Part shown: piece by piece, positions 29,822 through 38,988 of the stretch
Layout of the letters: the number at the start of each line of letters is the position of its first letter
Position numbering within the stretch: the first letter of the stretch is position 1
Virus record (IMG/VR): IMGVR_UViG_3300037875_000252
Coordinates: 1 to 64,000 of that record
DNA: 64,000 nucleotides
Direction: 5' to 3' (one strand)
Source of the DNA: a virus
Made by a program: the position numbers and the translations under genes
The notes under the pieces: model-generated
Told to the model about the DNA's origin: nothing
Seen by the model: only the letters and a program-made list of their open reading frames with translations
Databases searched by the model: none

Positions 29822-32800
29822 AAATTGGTATAATTGGTGATATACACGCAGATCAAAATAACATAAAAGAAACAGATATTGGTATGAGTAATCTTTTAAA
29901 TGTATTATATGATCATGATGTACAATGGTTATTAGTAACAGGTGACATATTCCATGATTTCAATATAGGCGGTAAAGAAAATAGTTTTGGTAATGTGTTT
30001 GATTCTATTAACAGACCATTAAATGATTTCTTAAAGGAAAAAGAAAAGAATAGTATATTAATGATCCCTGGAAATCATGATACACCAACAGATAAAAATT
30101 CTAAAGATGCTTTGTATTCTTTTGATTATAGAAAAAATTTACACATATCCAGAAATATTAGAAGTTTCAATATAGGTGAGAATGTAACAATAGCCACACT
30201 ACCTTGGATGTGGTCTACAATGTACAAAGATAAGAATGAAATACTTACCAGATTAAAAGAAATTAGAGAAGTCACAAAAAGTAACACTAACATATTAATA
30301 GGTCATTGTGAAATAGAAGGAAGTGAATTACCTAACGGATATGCAATGTTTGGTGGTAACTTTAGTTTTACTAAAAAAGAACTAGATAGTATAGGATATG
30401 ATAAAATAGCTTTAGGTCATATACATAAACAACAAGGATATTTTACAGGTACACCTTGGCAACATGATTTTGGTGAAAGCTCACTTACAGGACAAGTTAG
30501 AATAATAGATACAAATAAGAAAACAGATAAATTTGTAGAAATACCTAATACTGTTAAGTATTATAATATTAATATTGAAAATGTTGATAGTTTCAAGTGT
30601 GGTAAGTTGGATAATGTAAAAGTTTTAGGTAACAAGTTAGATAGAAGATTACCTGATGGTTATAAGTTTCAGAAAATGAAAGAAAACTATTCATCAGTAG
30701 CAAGAAGTAATGTATCCGGTGATGAAACTGTAAATACATTGCTTGGTAAATGGTTAAAAGAGAAGAAGATTAAAACTAATATCAAAGATTTGACAAATAT
30801 ATTAGATAAGATAGATGTACCTAATAGCCATATATGTAATGGATCGTTAATTAGTTTTGAATCTGTACATATTAAAGGTATTGGACCACACAAAGACACG
30901 TATATAGAATTTAAAGATCCTATAATAGCTATAACAGGATCGAATGGTTGCGGAAAGACGTTACTTATTGAAAGTATATTTGCATCTTTATATGGTTATC
31001 TTCCATCTTACGGTAAAATTAAAGATGTATCTAATGAACGTTCATCAATAGAAACTATATTTAAAGTTGATGAAATAAATAAATATGTAATAATTAGAAA
31101 ATTAAATAAAAATAAACAAACAGCTTTCTTATATAAGAATGGTGAGAAGTTAGTTGGTCCTAAAATAAGCGAAGTTAATAAATATATAGAAAAATTAATT
31201 GGACCAAAAGAATTAATACTATCATCTATATTTTCTACACAGTTTTATTCAGGTGATATTGTAGAGTTAGAACCCACAGATAGAAAAGAAATATTTCATA
31301 AGTTATTAGGTTTAAATAACTTAACAAGTATAAAAGAAAAAGTTGATGAAAAACTAAAGTTTTCTAAAGCAGAGAAAGAAAAGTTAAGTAATCAATCTGA
31401 TGCAGTATCTACAGTTGAAGAAATAGCTAATAATATTAAAATTAATAAAGATGTTATAGAAGAAGTAGAAGGTAATATAGTTAAACATGAAAAGAAATTA
31501 GAAGTAAGTAATTCATCACTTAAAAGCTTAAACAGTGCTAAGAATAACTATGAAAAAGAATTAACTATTAAGAATGGTAATGAAGATAAGTTAGTGAAAG
31601 TAAAAAATAAAATAGTAGAATTAAAAGAATTAGAAAAACAATATAATAATGAAATAAAAGAAAATAGTTCTAAGAAAGATACTGTAGAATTGGATTTGGA
31701 GTTAAGAAATAAGAATAAATTATTAGATAGTTTTAATGTACAGTATAAGGAACAAACAAAACAACTTGCTGAACTATTAATTCTAAATAATGTTGTTACA
31801 GAAAAACAAGAAATATATAATAACTGGACATTAAGAATTGAAACTATTAAAAATAAAAATAATGATAGTTTAGAATCAATAGAAAAAGATACAGTACTTT
31901 TAAAAGAAGTTGGGTGTAGAGATAAACCACTACCTTGTAAATTTATAGACTCTGCTAAAGATAATTGCGGTACTCTAGTAAAAGTACAAAAAGAATTTAT
32001 GGACGGTATTAAATTTGCAGAATGTGAACGCAGAGTATGTAAGAAGGATCTTGATAAATCAAAGAAAGAAAGAGATGATTATAAAGTAGTTGAAATAGAT
32101 GAAGATATATACAATACTTTAAATGATGAAGTAAAAGAACTTAGAAATAAAGTAGAATCCCACAATAATAGTAAGTTGAAATTATCTGAATGTGTAACTA
32201 ATTTAAATAATGTTAGTTATAATATAGTTGAAAAAGAAAAAGAAAGAGATTCTATTAATCAATATTTATTATTATTTTCTGATATAAATCAGGAAGTAGT
32301 TGATAAATTAGAAAAAAGTATTAGTGTATGTAATGAAGATATTAAAATCTTTAATGATTTAATAACAAAATACCATGTACATAAAGCAAAATGTATTAAA
32401 GAACTAGAGTTCTGTAAGAATGAAATTATATCACTAACTGAATATGAGTATAGCATCAAAGAATTAACAAAAAATATAACTAAGTTAGACATATTATCAG
32501 AAGCATTTAGTAAAAACGGTATACCACAATTAATTATTGATTCTTCTTTACCACAATTACAGGATATATTTAATATATTAACTAATTATATTAACAAGTT
32601 TAGTATAAAAATATCAACACAAAAACAACAAAAAGAAAGTGTTAAAGAGACAATAGATTTTATAGTTGATGACGGTATTAAACCTAGAGACATTAAGTAT
32701 TATTCAGGTGGTGAAAAAAAACTGCTTAAAAGTTTAATTAGATTAAGTTTGTCATTATTTCAAACACAGAAAACAGGTAAGAATTATAAAGTACTATTCA

Positions 32801-32985
32801 TAGATGAAGTGTTTGATAATCTTGATAAAGAAAACTCTATATTACTATTGAAAATAATATACAATTTGAGTAGTAGGTTTAATCAAATCTTTATAGTAAG
32901 CCATTCTACAGATATTATTAATAATTTAAGTAGTTGTATAAAATTAGAACGTAATGGAGAAAGGACAATAATTAATGTTAAATAA
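29818..32985 (+). CDS. Fused SbcD-SbcC (Mre11-Rad50) nuclease-ATPase
   Basis: One 1055-residue chain combines both subunits of the double-strand-break repair nuclease, separate genes in T4 (47 and 46) and bacteria. Residues 1-260: phosphoesterase motifs IGDIHAD, TGDIFHD, PGNHDTP, IGHCE, LGHIHKQ. Residues about 345-560: ATPase start ISFESVHIKGIGPH with Walker A GSNGCGKT (about 374-381). Then long coiled coils with a cysteine apex (CRDKPLPCKF, about 700) in the place of the zinc hook, though not a plain CxxC. C terminus: YSGGEKK (about 963), LFIDEVFDNLD (Walker B, about 994) and SHSTD. Coupled to the preceding HIP-box gene. Confidence 0.92.
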   Translation: MKIGIIGDIHADQNNIKETDIGMSNLLNVLYDHDVQWLLVTGDIFHDFNIGGKENSFGNVFDSINRPLNDFLKEKEKNSILMIPGNHDTPTDKNSKDALYSFDYRKNLHISRNIRSFNIGENVTIATLPWMWSTMYKDKNEILTRLKEIREVTKSNTNILIGHCEIEGSELPNGYAMFGGNFSFTKKELDSIGYDKIALGHIHKQQGYFTGTPWQHDFGESSLTGQVRIIDTNKKTDKFVEIPNTVKYYNINIENVDSFKCGKLDNVKVLGNKLDRRLPDGYKFQKMKENYSSVARSNVSGDETVNTLLGKWLKEKKIKTNIKDLTNILDKIDVPNSHICNGSLISFESVHIKGIGPHKDTYIEFKDPIIAITGSNGCGKTLLIESIFASLYGYLPSYGKIKDVSNERSSIETIFKVDEINKYVIIRKLNKNKQTAFLYKNGEKLVGPKISEVNKYIEKLIGPKELILSSIFSTQFYSGDIVELEPTDRKEIFHKLLGLNNLTSIKEKVDEKLKFSKAEKEKLSNQSDAVSTVEEIANNIKINKDVIEEVEGNIVKHEKKLEVSNSSLKSLNSAKNNYEKELTIKNGNEDKLVKVKNKIVELKELEKQYNNEIKENSSKKDTVELDLELRNKNKLLDSFNVQYKEQTKQLAELLILNNVVTEKQEIYNNWTLRIETIKNKNNDSLESIEKDTVLLKEVGCRDKPLPCKFIDSAKDNCGTLVKVQKEFMDGIKFAECERRVCKKDLDKSKKERDDYKVVEIDEDIYNTLNDEVKELRNKVESHNNSKLKLSECVTNLNNVSYNIVEKEKERDSINQYLLLFSDINQEVVDKLEKSISVCNEDIKIFNDLITKYHVHKAKCIKELEFCKNEIISLTEYEYSIKELTKNITKLDILSEAFSKNGIPQLIIDSSLPQLQDIFNILTNYINKFSIKISTQKQQKESVKETIDFIVDDGIKPRDIKYYSGGEKKLLKSLIRLSLSLFQTQKTGKNYKVLFIDEVFDNLDKENSILLLKIIYNLSSRFNQIFIVSHSTDIINNLSSCIKLERNGERTIINVK

Positions 32986-33289
32986 ATATAAGATAGTTAA
33001 AGAAATAAATCACCATAATAATAAATTTTATTATCATGTTTACCGTAAATCAAATAATTTCTTTAAATCAATATGTGAAAACTTTTGTTGTTGGGTATAT
33101 TTAGATTCTTATTCAAGTTTTAAAAGTGCAAATAATAGAATAGGTAATGAAGTTGAAAATGATAAAAATATAGAAATTAAACTAAAACAATTAAAAGAAA
33201 ACACTACATTCAAATATACACCAATACCAGATCACATACCAGATGAACAACAGGAACAATATGTTATAGAAAGTATGAAAAAGAAATGA
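32975..33289 (+). CDS. HIP-box protein, long N terminus
   Basis: 104 residues. The first 60 (KIVKEINHHNNKFYYHVYRK) look like a small beta-rich domain with CENFCCW; the end is IPDHIPDEQQEQYVIESMKK. No regular CxxC pairs, so this belongs with the forms at 23949 and 41801 that keep the box without the ribbon. Confidence 0.7.
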   Translation: MLNKYKIVKEINHHNNKFYYHVYRKSNNFFKSICENFCCWVYLDSYSSFKSANNRIGNEVENDKNIEIKLKQLKENTTFKYTPIPDHIPDEQQEQYVIESMKKK

Positions 33290-33549
33290 AAAAAATAGAA
33301 AAATTTGAATGTTATGCAAATAAAGTAATATTTAATGAAAATACTTGTGCAAGTGATAACTGTAAATGGATAATTCCTTGTAAGATAATGTGTGGTAATA
33401 AAGTAGATATGTTTGAATATGCTTTAATAGAAACATTACAAGGTATATTAGAACGTGGAGAGATGACAGAAGTGTTAATAAAAAATTATAACATATCACC
33501 TAACGCTGTTAAACAGGCTGTTAAACGATGGAAAAAACTAAAGAAATAA
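33286..33549 (+). CDS. Hypothetical protein with helix-turn-helix-like end
   Basis: 87 residues. Cysteines at CASDNC and CKIMC, then a helical C terminus (MTEVLIKNYNISPNAVKQAV followed by KRWKKLKK) that looks like a helix-turn-helix with a basic recognition helix. It may bind DNA. Overlaps HIP-box genes on both sides. Confidence 0.55.
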   Translation: MKKIEKFECYANKVIFNENTCASDNCKWIIPCKIMCGNKVDMFEYALIETLQGILERGEMTEVLIKNYNISPNAVKQAVKRWKKLKK

Positions 33550-33731
33550 TTTGTGATAATTGTAATAACACACCAACTTCACAATACAATAAAGGTGTTT
33601 GGTGTTGGGGTGTCACATATATACCAAAACATATACCTAAACCACAACACAAAAGGTACAGAAAGTCTATAATTAAAAAAGCAATCGATGAAAATTATTG
33701 TGATATGTATCAATCAAATGAAGAAAACTAA
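33528..33731 (+). CDS. HIP-box zinc-ribbon protein upstream of the UvsW-like helicase
   Basis: 67 residues: CDNC at about 9-12, W-C-W at about 26, then IPKHIPKPQHKRYRKS and a longer tail. The second cysteine pair is reduced to one cysteine. Six bases before the helicase gene. Confidence 0.75.
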   Translation: MEKTKEIICDNCNNTPTSQYNKGVWCWGVTYIPKHIPKPQHKRYRKSIIKKAIDENYCDMYQSNEEN

Positions 33732-33736
33732 ATAAT

Positions 33737-35875
33737 ATGAATATAAATATAAACGGTAACACAGCAAAGATTTCAGGTCACTATAGTTTCACACAGGTAG
33801 ATAATATTCTATCTTTTAAGAGTCCTAACTATTGGTTTTCACCAGCTTTCAAGTCTGGTAAATGGGATGGTAATATACGTTTCTTAAAGAAAGATGGGTC
33901 ATTTCCAGTTGGATTTTTAAAGAGGGTATTAAAATCACTCCCTGAAACTAAAGTTACATATAATGAATCAGATATGGAAATAGATACTGATTCATTATTT
34001 TACTATATTAAGAAGAATAACCTCAGAGATTATCAGTATAATTCTATTAGGATATCTTTAAAAGAAAAAATAGGTATAGTAAAATTAGCTACTAATGCAG
34101 GTAAAGGTAGATGTATTGCAGGTATAACAACTGCATTATCTAAATACAATGTGTTAATATTAGCAGATAGAATAGATGTATTATCAGAACTAGAAAAGGA
34201 ATTAAAAGGATTATATAATTATGAATTATGCACATTTCAAAGTGCAAAGAAGTTAGATTTATCATCATTTGATGCAGTACTTATAGACGAGTGTATACAT
34301 CCAGGATCTTATATACTTTTACCTGATGGTAGTTCAAAAACTATAGCAAAAGTATATAAAGATAAAGAACCTTATGTCCTAACTGTAGATAATGGTAAAT
34401 TAGTAAAAGGTAAAGTATTAAGACACATAAAAAATAAAATAAGAGGTAGAAAAATATTAAGAATTAAAGTTAAAAATAAACATGGAAGATATAGTACAAT
34501 GTCTTGTACAGATAATCATGGTATTTTTACAACTAATGGAAAAATAAGAGCAGATAAACTTAATATAGGTGATGAAGTATATTATGTTTACGGTAGAAAA
34601 GAAAAACAGAAATTTATTAGAGGTAATGTAAATAGAATAAAAAAGCAAAAAAATGTAAGTTTAGGTGCTAAAAATTCTAAATGGAGAGGTGGTAGAGTAT
34701 TATGTGGTGAGATAGGATCACAATACTATTACTTAACTAAATCAGGTTTATTACATAATTTAGAATTACTAGAAGATTTATCATCAATTAGTGAATTACA
34801 AATTAAAAATTATATAGAATTATGGTATGATAAATTACCAAATAGAATAAGAGAACATAGATTAATAATGTCTTTACATAGAGGAAGGTTATTATTTAAA
34901 AAAGAACATATACATCATATGGATAATAATAAATTAAATAACTATATAAACAATCTTAGTATAGTAGATAAATTAAATCATTGTAAATTTCATAATACAA
35001 AAAGAAACAAAAAATATGATAGTTTAAATTATGAGACAGCTAAAATAATAAGTATAGAAGAAAATAAAATTAAAAGTAATCATGTATATAATTTGGAAAT
35101 TGAAAAAACAAATAAGTATTTTGCTGGAGATATATTGGTTAGTAATTGTAGTTCTGTTGGTGCTAATACATTCTATAAAATAGTTACTGGATGTATTAAT
35201 GCTAAAATAAGAATAGGATTTAGCGCAACACCTAAAAGAAGTGATGGAAAAGACTATTATATAGAAGCTTCTATTGGTAATGTAATAATAAGTGTAGAGC
35301 AAGATGAATTAATAAGAAGGGGTATATCTGTTAAACCTAAAATATATTTAATACCATTTAGGGTAGATTTTACAGATGGTCATGGTTATAGTAAATCAGA
35401 AGATTTATTAGTGAATAAAAAAGAAAGAAATAAAATTATAGTTGATTTATGTAAAGATAAACATGAGGTAGTAGTTCTATATAAAAAACATAAACATGGA
35501 GAATTATTACATAAATTAATACCAGATTCAGTATATTTAGATGGTAGAGATAAAAAATCTAAAAGAGATAAAATAAAGAAAGATTTTATTAGTGGAAAAA
35601 TTAAAGTATTACTGGCATCTAATATATTTGATAAAGGTATTAACCTACCTAATATAAAAGTATTAATATTAGCTTGGGGTGGTAGATCACCTTCTGGTTT
35701 AATACAAAAGATTGGTAGAGCAGTAAGGAATTGTGATGGTAAAAATAGTGTTGATATTTATTGTTTCGCTGAACTTGGTGATAAGTATTTTAATAAACAC
35801 ACTAAAATACGTATAGATGAATTGATTGATGAAGGTTATGATGTGGAGACATATAAACCAGGAGTAATAAAATAA
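33737..35875 (+). CDS. uvsW: UvsW-like superfamily 2 helicase with intein
   Basis: 712 residues, of which 427 form the mature helicase after splicing. N-terminal region with WFSPAFKSGKWDGNIRFL as in T4 UvsW-type proteins, then Q-like LRDYQYNSI, motif I ATNAGKGR, motif II VLIDE-C, motif III-like GFSATPKR, and the C-terminal RecA domain with VLLASNIFDKGINLP and QKIGRAVRN (motif VI). Such helicases unwind recombination and stalled-fork structures. The intein interrupts motif II, so the enzyme should be inactive before splicing. Preceded by a HIP-box gene. Confidence 0.88.
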   Translation: MNININGNTAKISGHYSFTQVDNILSFKSPNYWFSPAFKSGKWDGNIRFLKKDGSFPVGFLKRVLKSLPETKVTYNESDMEIDTDSLFYYIKKNNLRDYQYNSIRISLKEKIGIVKLATNAGKGRCIAGITTALSKYNVLILADRIDVLSELEKELKGLYNYELCTFQSAKKLDLSSFDAVLIDECIHPGSYILLPDGSSKTIAKVYKDKEPYVLTVDNGKLVKGKVLRHIKNKIRGRKILRIKVKNKHGRYSTMSCTDNHGIFTTNGKIRADKLNIGDEVYYVYGRKEKQKFIRGNVNRIKKQKNVSLGAKNSKWRGGRVLCGEIGSQYYYLTKSGLLHNLELLEDLSSISELQIKNYIELWYDKLPNRIREHRLIMSLHRGRLLFKKEHIHHMDNNKLNNYINNLSIVDKLNHCKFHNTKRNKKYDSLNYETAKIISIEENKIKSNHVYNLEIEKTNKYFAGDILVSNCSSVGANTFYKIVTGCINAKIRIGFSATPKRSDGKDYYIEASIGNVIISVEQDELIRRGISVKPKIYLIPFRVDFTDGHGYSKSEDLLVNKKERNKIIVDLCKDKHEVVVLYKKHKHGELLHKLIPDSVYLDGRDKKSKRDKIKKDFISGKIKVLLASNIFDKGINLPNIKVLILAWGGRSPSGLIQKIGRAVRNCDGKNSVDIYCFAELGDKYFNKHTKIRIDELIDEGYDVETYKPGVIK
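34292..35146 (+). mobile_element. Intein with HNH homing endonuclease in the helicase DE-C motif
   Basis: 285 residues (186-470 of the protein), starting CIHPGSYILLPDG and ending YFAGDILVSN before the +1 cysteine. Block A (C..G), block B-like CTDNHGIFTTNG, an HNH domain (REHRLIMSLHRG, EHIHHMDNNKLNN) and block F (HVYNLEIEKTNKYFAGDILV) are visible. The penultimate residue is Ser, where most inteins have His. Removal restores a normal motif II. Confidence 0.9.
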
Positions 35876-36088
35876 ATGGAAATAGATCTACAACCTACGG
35901 GTACGATATTTAATAAAAACTATTATAATACATATTATGATTGTTTATATTGTTTATCTGATAGTAAACCATTAAAAATTGAATATTGTAATTGTAAACA
36001 TATACCAAAACATATACCAAATGAACAAAAAGATAAATATATTAGAGAAATGGTAAAAAAATTACCTTATAAGTATATATGGGAATGA
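35876..36088 (+). CDS. HIP-box zinc-ribbon protein
   Basis: 70 residues: CLYC at about 23-26, CNC at about 38-40, then IPKHIPNEQKDKYIRE. Starts directly after the helicase stop. Confidence 0.75.
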   Translation: MEIDLQPTGTIFNKNYYNTYYDCLYCLSDSKPLKIEYCNCKHIPKHIPNEQKDKYIREMVKKLPYKYIWE

Positions 36089-36345
36089 AAATAGAAAATT
36101 GTTATATATGTGGTAATAAACCATTTAGGTCTTTTTATTATGGTATTAAAAATGGTTTTTTAGATGAAACTGGGTTAAATATTAACTTTTTTTCTTTTGA
36201 AAAAAGACCTAATTATGTAAATTTATGTGAAAATCATTTTATGAGTTTAGGAAGTGTTAGTTGCGTACCAGATCACATACCAAAAAAACAAGTATGGAAT
36301 TTTTTATTAAATAAATTAGTTAAAGAAAATAAAGATGAAAAATAA
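36079..36345 (+). CDS. HIP-box zinc-ribbon protein, enlarged loop
   Basis: 88 residues: CYIC at about 8-11, a long middle (KNGFLDETGLNINFFSFEKR), CENH at about 50-53, then VPDHIPKKQVWNFLLN. A second in-frame ATG is two codons later. The CENH pair suggests a histidine ligand. Confidence 0.75.
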   Translation: MGMKIENCYICGNKPFRSFYYGIKNGFLDETGLNINFFSFEKRPNYVNLCENHFMSLGSVSCVPDHIPKKQVWNFLLNKLVKENKDEK

Positions 36346-36535
36346 ATGTCCTTATTGTAATAAAACAAACTGTATAGCTACGCAAGTTTTTAGTAATGTT
36401 GATAATTATGGTGGTACTGGTGGAACTATTCCATGTTTACACTGTGGTAAAATCATTAAAGTTTATGCAACTAGAGAAGTTATACTACATTCAGTAACTA
36501 AATCAAACAAATTAAGAGATGAATGTGATTGGTAA
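36335..36535 (+). CDS. Zinc-ribbon protein without HIP box
   Basis: 66 residues: CPYC at 5-8 and CLHC at about 34-37 around a glycine-rich loop (NVDNYGGTGGTIP). The pattern CP.C......Q......GTGGTI.C..CGK.. is seen in short phage zinc proteins. Overlaps the previous member. Confidence 0.7.
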   Translation: MKNKCPYCNKTNCIATQVFSNVDNYGGTGGTIPCLHCGKIIKVYATREVILHSVTKSNKLRDECDW

Positions 36536-36556
36536 TTTTTAATAAAGGAGAAATAA

Positions 36557-36850
36557 ATGGATGATAAACTAACAAAACAAGATATTGATTTACTAGTTGA
36601 AGGAATTGAGATGTGGGAGAAATATCCTGAGATGATAATAAACACATATGAATTTATGAAACAAGGATATATAGAAAAAGGTTCTACACAACCAATTGAT
36701 GAAGCTACACAAATAAAAATTAAAGAATTAAAAGAGCAAATTAAAACTAGAAAGCATCAAGCTATACTTATTAAATACAAATTAGTAAAATTAAATCATG
36801 TGTTAGATGTAGAAGAAATAGAGAAAAAATTTAACAAGGAACAAAATTGA
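36557..36850 (+). CDS. Hypothetical helical protein
   Basis: 97 residues behind aaaggagaaataa. Charged helices (QDIDLLVEGIEMWEKYPEMI, KIKELKEQIKTRKHQAILIK), probably coiled coil. Overlaps the next HIP-box gene by four bases. Not recognised. Confidence 0.65.
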   Translation: MDDKLTKQDIDLLVEGIEMWEKYPEMIINTYEFMKQGYIEKGSTQPIDEATQIKIKELKEQIKTRKHQAILIKYKLVKLNHVLDVEEIEKKFNKEQN

Positions 36851-37113
36851 AATCATCATGCGGCAATTGTGGAGATTTTGTTAGTGGTGTTGTAGTAAAT
36901 TACTACTATAACAATCAAAGTATGATATATTGTTGTTTTGATAATAATTATGATGGTGTATTTATTGTTGAAGAAAATATATTTATTATTTGTAAAGAAT
37001 GTGAAAATGAATTTAATATAAATAAATTCTCTGATTATCATATACCAAAACATATACCAGAAAAACAAAGACATAAATATTTTAAAACTTTTATAGAAAA
37101 GAATAGAAAATGA
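36847..37113 (+). CDS. HIP-box zinc-ribbon protein
   Basis: 88 residues (TTG start in overlap): CGNC at 5-8, CKEC at about 52-55, then IPKHIPEKQRHKYFKT. The DNA of its box is identical over nearly 40 bases to that of the broken member at 37574, evidence of recent copying. Confidence 0.8.
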   Translation: MKSSCGNCGDFVSGVVVNYYYNNQSMIYCCFDNNYDGVFIVEENIFIICKECENEFNINKFSDYHIPKHIPEKQRHKYFKTFIEKNRK

Positions 37114-37577
37114 ATACTTTAGATCTAATAAATCTATATGAGAGGTTAGTAAGAGAAAAACATTCTCGTTTCTATAAAATAAGTAGAAGAGGTGATGCTT
37201 ATGTAAAACACAGAAAAACTTTCTCTAAGCTAAATGAAAAACTTAAAAAGAAAGATATATCACCAGATGATTTTATAAGGATACAGTTTAGTGCTAAAGG
37301 ATATAAGCCTTATCCTAACCAACTACTATCTAAAGTAGCTATGCAAAGATATTTAGATCATATTAGTTGTATAACAAGTGAAGAAATAAATAGAACTCAA
37401 GAATCATATTTACGTGAATTATGTGAAGATGGTTACACATTAGAAGAAGCATTGCAATTTGATATATTCTACTATTATTTCAGATGTAGTAAGTTAAAAG
37501 ATTATCCTAAAAATTGGTTGTTTTTAGCACAGAAAGAAATTGAGAAAACACCAGAACTTAAAAACATAAAATTATGA
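37110..37577 (+). CDS. Hypothetical protein before the replicative helicase
   Basis: 155 residues, helical, with aromatic-rich segments (LNEKLKKKDISPDDFIRIQF, LFLAQKEIEKTPELKNIKL). It lies in the replication operon and its length and position would fit a helicase-loading or accessory protein, but no motif shows this. Overlaps the genes on both sides by ATGA. Confidence 0.6.
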   Translation: MNTLDLINLYERLVREKHSRFYKISRRGDAYVKHRKTFSKLNEKLKKKDISPDDFIRIQFSAKGYKPYPNQLLSKVAMQRYLDHISCITSEEINRTQESYLRELCEDGYTLEEALQFDIFYYYFRCSKLKDYPKNWLFLAQKEIEKTPELKNIKL

Positions 37578-37763
37578 AATGTAAAAAATGTAAATTATGA
37601 TAATTGTACATGTGTTACATGTACAGGAGAAGTTAATATTGGTATATGTGGTGAATGTGTTTCTAATATTTACTATGAAATAATAACATTACCAAAACAT
37701 ATACCAGAAAAACAAAGACATAAATATAAAGTAGAATATATAAAGGAGAATTATGACGGATGA
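37574..37763 (+). pseudogene. Frameshifted HIP-box gene upstream of DnaB
   Basis: MKCKKCKL is followed by TGA; one base later the frame reads YDNCTCVTC, ...GICGECVSNIYYE and LPKHIPEKQRHKYKVE to a normal stop inside the helicase gene. Deleting one T from aaattatg restores an ordinary member. Same type of break (TT for T) as in the methyltransferase. Confidence 0.65.
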
Positions 37764-38988
37764 ATTTGAGAAACTATTAATATCAGCACTACTAAAAGAT
37801 AAACAATTTTTAAAAGAAACAATAGGTTATATTGATGATGAAATATTTAAAAATCAATACTATAAATATTTTTATTCTATATTAGAAACATATTATAATA
37901 AGTATAATAATGTAATACCTTTTGATATATTTAAATATTTACTATCCAAAACTTTAACTAAACAAAATTTCTCTAACGAAGAATTCCCTATAATATCAGG
38001 ATTAATAATTGATATATTTGATACAAAATACGATATTAAATTTTTAAAGTCTGAAATAGGTAATCACATAAAAGAACGTAAGTTAAGAAAAATATTATCA
38101 AGTGCTAGTCAAAATTTTAATTTAAATAAAATTGAAAAACTATTAGAAGATTTAAAAGATGCTAATAAATATGATCCTGAAGAAGATAAACCACTTGAAT
38201 ACGTATCATCATTACACAAAAGAAGTCTTGGTCAAAAGCCAGTACCAACATCTATTACTAGTTTAGATACTATTATTGGTGGTGGAATAACTCCAGGTGA
38301 ATTTGGTTTAATTTCTGCTCAAACTGGTGGTTGTAAATCTATGACTTTATTAAATTTTGCTTGGGGTGCTGTTCATTTAGGTTTTAGGGTATTGTTTATA
38401 ACCCTAGAAGATTCTATGGATACTGTGATGCAAAGATTTGATGCTTTATTCTCAAATCAAGAATTTATAACTTTTAGGAGAGACCCAACAGCTTCACAAA
38501 GAATTAAAAATAAAGTACTTGAACATAAAAATAAATTATATGTGAAGGATTTTTCATCTGGTATATGTACAGTAGGTAAAATAAGGTCAGTTATAGCTGG
38601 TATGGATAAAATGGATTTAATTGTAGTAGATTATTTAGATGAATTAGGTGGAAGAAATAAGAGAAGTGACAGATGGCAAGAAGTGGAAGATTCATCTAGG
38701 GAATTAAAAGCATTGGCATCTGAGTTAAATGTTCCTGTTTGGACAGCCACACAAACATCTTCAGCTAGTTATGGTAAGGAATTTGTAGGGTTACAACATA
38801 TATATGGTGGTAAAGGTAAAGCACATATATCACATATTGTAATTACTGCTGTTCAGACAGAAGAGGAAAGAGCAGGTAATAGATTAAGATACATAATAAG
38901 CAAACAGAAAAATGGACCTAAAGGTGGAGTAGTGGATTGTATTGTTGACTTAGCTAAAGTTAGAATTCATGATGCTAAACTAATATGA
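37753..38988 (+). CDS. DnaB-like replicative DNA helicase
   Basis: 411 residues. N-terminal helical domain (FEKLLISALLKDKQFLKETI), then the RecA-like core: SAQTGGCKSMTLLNFAWGA with Walker A (about residue 188), LFITLEDSMDTVMQRF, LIVVDYLDELGG (Walker B) and TATQTSSASYGKEF. It should unwind the fork together with the primase encoded downstream. The P-loop has Cys before Lys-Ser. Length is slightly short for DnaB but typical of phage forms. Overlaps the frameshifted HIP-box gene. Confidence 0.9.
   Translation: MTDEFEKLLISALLKDKQFLKETIGYIDDEIFKNQYYKYFYSILETYYNKYNNVIPFDIFKYLLSKTLTKQNFSNEEFPIISGLIIDIFDTKYDIKFLKSEIGNHIKERKLRKILSSASQNFNLNKIEKLLEDLKDANKYDPEEDKPLEYVSSLHKRSLGQKPVPTSITSLDTIIGGGITPGEFGLISAQTGGCKSMTLLNFAWGAVHLGFRVLFITLEDSMDTVMQRFDALFSNQEFITFRRDPTASQRIKNKVLEHKNKLYVKDFSSGICTVGKIRSVIAGMDKMDLIVVDYLDELGGRNKRSDRWQEVEDSSRELKALASELNVPVWTATQTSSASYGKEFVGLQHIYGGKGKAHISHIVITAVQTEEERAGNRLRYIISKQKNGPKGGVVDCIVDLAKVRIHDAKLI

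Noticed and set aside
10621-37590. Alternative genetic code or stop readthrough to explain broken genes
   Set aside because: TAA, TGA and TAG all end intact genes throughout, and the breaks are frameshifts rather than single in-frame stops.
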